Assembly: GCA_947474875.1 (NCBI GenBank)
Contig: CANJKY010000137.1
Coordinates: forward strand, 1-7,825
Length of the DNA stretch: 7,825 nt
Direction: 5' to 3'
Source: Gemmataceae bacterium
GTDB taxonomy: Bacteria; Planctomycetota; Planctomycetia; Gemmatales; Gemmataceae
Shown: one piece after another, positions 5,389 to 7,825 of the stretch
Layout: each line of letters begins with the position of its first letter
Position numbering within the stretch: the first letter of the stretch is position 1
Program-made: the position numbers and the translations under genes
The notes under the pieces: generated by a model
Told to the model about the DNA's origin: nothing
Database searches by the model: none
Seen by the model: the letters and a program-made list of their open reading frames with translations, nothing else

Positions 5389-6351
5389 TCACTCGACCCG
5401 GCAGGCGAGCAATTCCGCCTCGAACCCGGCCCACCCGCCTGGCAGACCGACGGCGAACACCTCCACCCGGCTGTCCCGCCGGTAGGCCGTCGGTTTCACG
5501 CTCACCTCGGCGTCACGGCGGTTGACCGTGATCCAGCCGTTCCCGGTGCGGAACACCCCCTTCAGCCGGGTGATTTCGGGGCGCGAGCCGAGGACGGCCA
5601 GCAGGCGGGGTTCGTCGAAGGTGATTTCGGGGGGAAAGACCCAGCCGCGGGCGGCGGGAGGTGACTCTTCGCCGCGACCACCGGGAGCGGCCGAGCTCCC
5701 ACCGCTCCCCGGGGTCGCGGCGAAGACAGTCTGGTCCTCATCCCGCCCGCTCAGATCCAACCACGCCTCCTCCAGCCGGCCGTGCGTAGTCGCCGCGATC
5801 AGCAGCTTCGGCGGGTACAGGGCGTTCGCCCACGCCTGGAAGTCACGGACCAACTGCGGCGTGGCCGTGTCCGCCTTGTTCAGCACCAGCACGTCGCTCA
5901 TCTGCACCTGGTCGCGGAACACCGGGTTCGAGTCGGTCATGCCGGGGGCGGCGAAGTCACTCGGGGTGACGATGCCGACGGTCGCCTTCAGTTCCAGCCG
6001 GTCGGCGTAGTCGGCCCGCACCGTGTCCACCAGCCGGGCCGGGTGGCCGAGGCCGGACGTCTCGATGAGCAGGCGGTCTGGCCGCACGTCTTGCAGCAGG
6101 AAGTGCAGCGCCACCGGCAGCATGGGGGCGGTGGTGCAGCAGAAACACCCGCCGGCCACGCTCCGCACGCTCACCCCGTCGGCCGCTTCGCCCTCAATGA
6201 ACGCGTCGTCGATGGACACGCTGCCGTACTCGTTCACCAGCACCGCCCACTTCTCGCGAGGGTCTTTCCGACGCAGCAAATCCAGCACCGCCGTCGTCTT
6301 GCCGACGCCGAGGAAGCCGGTGATCAGGTTGGTGGGGATGAGCGGTGGCAT
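5389..6351 (-). CDS. CobW/YjiA-type G3E-family GTP-binding metallochaperone
   Basis: A 320-residue G3E P-loop GTPase starting at ATG 6349-6351 (MPPLIPTNLITGFLG). Motifs in order: Walker A GFLGVGKTT (12-20), NEYGSVSID (40-48), the metal-binding GGCFCC (67-72, CxCC), the G3-type ETSGLGHP (about 97-104) and the guanine-specificity NKAD (about 158-161). A CobW C-terminal-like domain follows (EITRLKGVFRT to YRRDSRVEVF, about 258-298). Family members load or ferry zinc, cobalt or nickel to target proteins at the cost of GTP. The metal here cannot be told from sequence, and the nearby cobA/hemD gives only a weak hint of tetrapyrrole metal handling. No His-rich metal-storage stretch is present. The linker between the domains (about 209-229) is Gly/Ser-rich and encoded by a second type of palindrome. 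The gene is divergent from the next membrane protein gene across 70 bases. Confidence 0.9.
   Translation of the reverse strand: MPPLIPTNLITGFLGVGKTTAVLDLLRRKDPREKWAVLVNEYGSVSIDDAFIEGEAADGVSVRSVAGGCFCCTTAPMLPVALHFLLQDVRPDRLLIETSGLGHPARLVDTVRADYADRLELKATVGIVTPSDFAAPGMTDSNPVFRDQVQMSDVLVLNKADTATPQLVRDFQAWANALYPPKLLIAATTHGRLEEAWLDLSGRDEDQTVFAATPGSGGSSAAPGGRGEESPPAARGWVFPPEITFDEPRLLAVLGSRPEITRLKGVFRTGNGWITVNRRDAEVSVKPTAYRRDSRVEVFAVGLPGGWAGFEAELLACRVE
5666..5726. repeat. In-frame palindromic element inside cobW
   Basis: A long inverted repeat: outer arms 5666-5679 and 5713-5726 pair perfectly (14 bp), inner arms 5683-5690 and 5702-5709 pair perfectly (8 bp), and the 11-base loop contains GAGCTC. 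It is translated without breaking the frame into a low-complexity linker (FAATPGSGGSSAAPGGRGEE) between the GTPase and C-terminal domains. Its sequence differs from the 1007/5328 repeat, so it would be a second repeat type. No other copy is in the window. Confidence 0.75.
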
Positions 6352-6387
6352 GGGGGTCAATATACCCCGGCCCGCATCGTGACATAA

Positions 6388-6399
6388 GCTAGCGCTAGC
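6388..6399. promoter_or_regulatory. 12-bp perfect palindrome in the divergent spacer, possible operator
   Basis: GCTAGCGCTAGC is its own reverse complement. It lies in the 70-base spacer between cobW (minus, start 6351) and the membrane protein (plus, start 6422), where one dimeric regulator could control both. It is AT-richer than its surroundings. On the minus strand TATATT (6359-6364) could be a -10 box for cobW with almost no leader, but no -35 box is visible. Function is inferred from position and symmetry alone. Confidence 0.35.
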
Positions 6400-6421
6400 C
6401 CCACCCGCACCGAGCGCATCC

Positions 6422-7147
6422 TTGTTGCAGCCGTCCACCGTCATCGCCGTCTGCTTCGGCGGGCTGTTCTGCCTGGCCCCGGCCTCCCTGTACCTGTGCT
6501 GGCTGGCGGCGGTGAACCGCCGCGACCGGCCGGTGGTGACGAGCGGCGGGTGGGACTTCGTCCGGGTGCTGGCCGCCCTGTCCGGGTTCCTGCTGGTCGG
6601 CGGGTCGATCCTGCTCGGGCTGGTGCGGAACCACCCGCAGCTGTTCCCGGAGCTGTTCGAGGCGCTGCGGCATGCGAACGGGTTCGACAAGCTGCGGGCG
6701 ACGTTCGAGACCCAGTGGATGTGGTGGATGGCGCTGTTCGGCGGGTATTTCGCCGTGATCGGGCTGGCGGTACTGACCGGGTTCCGCGGGCGGGGGCGGA
6801 CGCTGGCGGTGTACAACGTGGACACCAGCACGGCCGAGGCGGCGGTCGAGTACGCCCTCGCCCAGGCCGGGCTGACCGCCGTCCGCGCGGGGAACGTGTG
6901 GGCGGACAGCCGCAAACTGGTACAACTGGTGCCGTTCCACGGCGCCCGGCACGCCACCGTCCGGCTGCTGTGCCCGCACCCGCGGGAGCGGGAGGAGATC
7001 GAGCGGCACCTGCGGGCCGACCTGGCCCGTGCCGCCGCCCCGGACAACCCGGTGGCCGCCTGGCTGTCGCTGCTGGCCGGCGGGGCGGTGTTCACCGTGG
7101 TCACGTTCGTCGGCCTGCTTCTGTACATCCTGTACGTGCGGTACTGA
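6422..7147 (+). CDS. Four-helix membrane protein, unknown function
   Basis: A 241-residue protein I do not recognise. It has about four hydrophobic segments: residues 7-29 (VIAVCFGGLFCLAPASLYLC), about 48-68 (VLAALSGFLLVGGSILLGLV), about 100-120 (WWMALFGGYFAVIGLAVLTG) and the C-terminal 217-239 (LSLLAGGAVFTVVTFVGLLL). Between helices three and four lies a soluble domain of about 95 residues with an alternating alpha/beta look (TLAVYNVDTSTAEAAVEYAL, then RKLVQLVPF, then ATVRLLCPHPREREEIERHL). The only starts available are TTG at 6422 and TTG at 6425, because the frame is closed by TGA at 6380-6382 and holds no ATG or GTG between. No clear ribosome site precedes either TTG. It is divergent from cobW and may share control with it. 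Coding potential is convincing from the membrane pattern and codon use. Confidence 0.75.
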   Translation: MLQPSTVIAVCFGGLFCLAPASLYLCWLAAVNRRDRPVVTSGGWDFVRVLAALSGFLLVGGSILLGLVRNHPQLFPELFEALRHANGFDKLRATFETQWMWWMALFGGYFAVIGLAVLTGFRGRGRTLAVYNVDTSTAEAAVEYALAQAGLTAVRAGNVWADSRKLVQLVPFHGARHATVRLLCPHPREREEIERHLRADLARAAAPDNPVAAWLSLLAGGAVFTVVTFVGLLLYILYVRY

Positions 7148-7282
7148 GGCCGGCTGGTAACCTGTGCCGGTTATTCCGCCGGGGTCGGTTCGACCGGATC
7201 GGCCCGTCCTGCTGCCCCCGGCCGCCGCCCCCCCCCCGATCCGCCGCCATTTCCCCCCGATTCGCCCGCCCGCCTCGCCGAT

Positions 7283-7319
7283 TCTGGTCGTGACGACCGT
7301 GACAAGGTCGCGGACCAGA
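7283..7319 (+). other. Two-part hairpin in the leader of the Cys-rich gene
   Basis: Outer arms 7283-7289 and 7313-7319 pair over 7 bp, and inner arms 7294-7298 and 7306-7310 over 5 bp around a 7-base loop. It ends about 27 bases before the ribosome site of the following gene, so it could act in RNA stability or translation control if transcribed. The preceding spacer (7148-7282) is pyrimidine-rich, includes a run of ten C at 7228-7237, and shows no promoter I would defend. Confidence 0.35.
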
Positions 7320-7358
7320 CTACCCGTGCGGAACGGGATCATGCGAAGGAGCGCACAC

Positions 7359-7799
7359 ATGAAACGGATGCTGCTGGCGGCGATCGCGGCCGTCGGGCTG
7401 ATGGGCGTGGTGGCGGCGAACGGGAACGGCCCGATCGTCGGCAAGGTGGCGGGCGGCGGGTGCAGCGGGTGCGGCACGACCGCCTCGTCCGCCGCCCCGC
7501 TCAAGCCGCTGTTCGGCACCGAAGGGTGCGCGGAGTGCGAGCGGAACAAGAAGTTCGGCCTGCACCCGCTGCTCCAGCGGCTGGCCTTCTGGAAGTCGAC
7601 CGAGTGCGGCACGTGCGGGCTGAAGTCCAAGTTCGGCCTCGGCTGCGGCAAGGACGGGTGCGGCAAGGGCGGCTGCTTCGGCGGCAACTGCGCCGGCCAG
7701 GGGGCCGGGTTCAACCCGTACCCGAACGGGGTGCCCGGCACCCTGGTGTTCCCCAACCAGCCGTACGTCCGCAGCCCGCGGGACTGGTACGAGAAGTAA
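7359..7799 (+). CDS. Small exported Cys-rich protein (planctomycete type)
   Basis: A 146-residue protein from ATG 7359, chosen because AAGGAG (7346-7351) sits 7 bases upstream; an in-frame ATG at 7341 would precede that site. The N-terminus is a signal peptide (MKRMLLAAIAAVGLMGVVAA) with likely cleavage near residue 20. The mature part has ten cysteines: three CxxC pairs (35/38, 57/60, 83/86), then single cysteines at 96, 101, 106 and 111, exactly five apart. Two CxxC pairs begin a 26-residue repeat, each followed by FGL (66-68 and 92-94). The C-terminus GTLVFPNQPYVRSPRDWYEK matches an ending I recall from many planctomycete exported proteins. Export would be by Sec, since no twin arginine is present. 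Metal binding or disulfide-rich envelope structure are both possible; no enzyme motif is visible. It closes the window, with 26 bases left after the stop and no terminator seen. Confidence 0.85.
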   Translation: MKRMLLAAIAAVGLMGVVAANGNGPIVGKVAGGGCSGCGTTASSAAPLKPLFGTEGCAECERNKKFGLHPLLQRLAFWKSTECGTCGLKSKFGLGCGKDGCGKGGCFGGNCAGQGAGFNPYPNGVPGTLVFPNQPYVRSPRDWYEK

Positions 7800-7825
7800 C
7801 CGACTGACGGATGAATACGGCGGGG

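Noticed and set aside
7150..7195. Terminator after the 241-residue membrane protein
   Set aside because: Only 5-bp stems (7150-7154 with 7166-7170; 7183-7187 with 7191-7195) and no T-run; too weak in GC-rich DNA to call.
6395..7756. Minus-strand 453-residue open frame at the right end
   Set aside because: Gln/Pro/Arg-rich low-complexity translation that shadows two convincing plus-strand genes.
1..7825. CRISPR array, tRNA/rRNA, insertion sequence or defence system
   Set aside because: No regularly spaced direct repeats, no recognisable RNA gene, no transposase or nuclease motifs; the repeats present are isolated palindromes.

Overview
The window looks like chromosomal DNA of a GC-rich planctomycete, probably of the Gemmata group. 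This rests on recognition, without a database search. The supporting signs are: a TatC with a large insert in its first periplasmic loop; a polytopic membrane protein carrying the AHTQSPLYYSNQNQ signature; a zinc-finger anti-sigma-like protein with a VVGCxFC motif; a Cys-rich exported protein ending in VRSPRDWYE; and palindromic dispersed repeats that translate as GRPARIPSGRDTRGP-like peptides when they fall in genes.

Layout, left to right. Positions 1-2112 hold a minus-strand pair: a polytopic membrane protein (502-1986, with coding-quality sequence continuing to about 2085) followed by a 138-residue zinc-finger/anti-sigma-like protein (51-467), closed by a strong hairpin at 1-31. A 124-bp divergent region (2086-2209) separates them from a plus-strand pair: tatC (2210-3361) and a uroporphyrinogen-III methyltransferase/synthase fusion (3408-4979). 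The fusion overlaps tail-to-tail with a 61-residue minus-strand membrane protein (4954-5139). Next on the minus strand is a CobW-type G3E GTPase (5389-6351), with a palindromic repeat just after its stop codon. A 70-bp divergent spacer carrying a 12-bp perfect palindrome leads to a plus-strand membrane protein of unknown function (6422-7147). After 211 bp of pyrimidine-rich leader comes a small exported Cys-rich protein (7359-7799).

The genes mostly look like housekeeping and lineage-specific functions, not one dedicated system. CobA/HemD makes uroporphyrinogen III and methylates it towards sirohaem or cobalamin. The nearby CobW-type GTPase is a metal-handling protein. TatC exports folded, often cofactor-bearing proteins. 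A link between tetrapyrrole/metal supply and Tat export is possible, but it is only inferred from proximity.

The most unusual signals are: (i) two different palindromic elements that sit in frame inside genes (membrane protein and cobW), one with a 25-base identical copy elsewhere in the window; (ii) a conserved-looking N-terminus of the membrane protein with no usable start, blocked by an in-frame TGA; (iii) about 110 extra residues in the first periplasmic loop of TatC; and (iv) the evenly spaced cysteines of the last gene. I found no CRISPR array, tRNA, rRNA, transposase or recognisable defence system. No gene-free stretch exceeds 300 bases.
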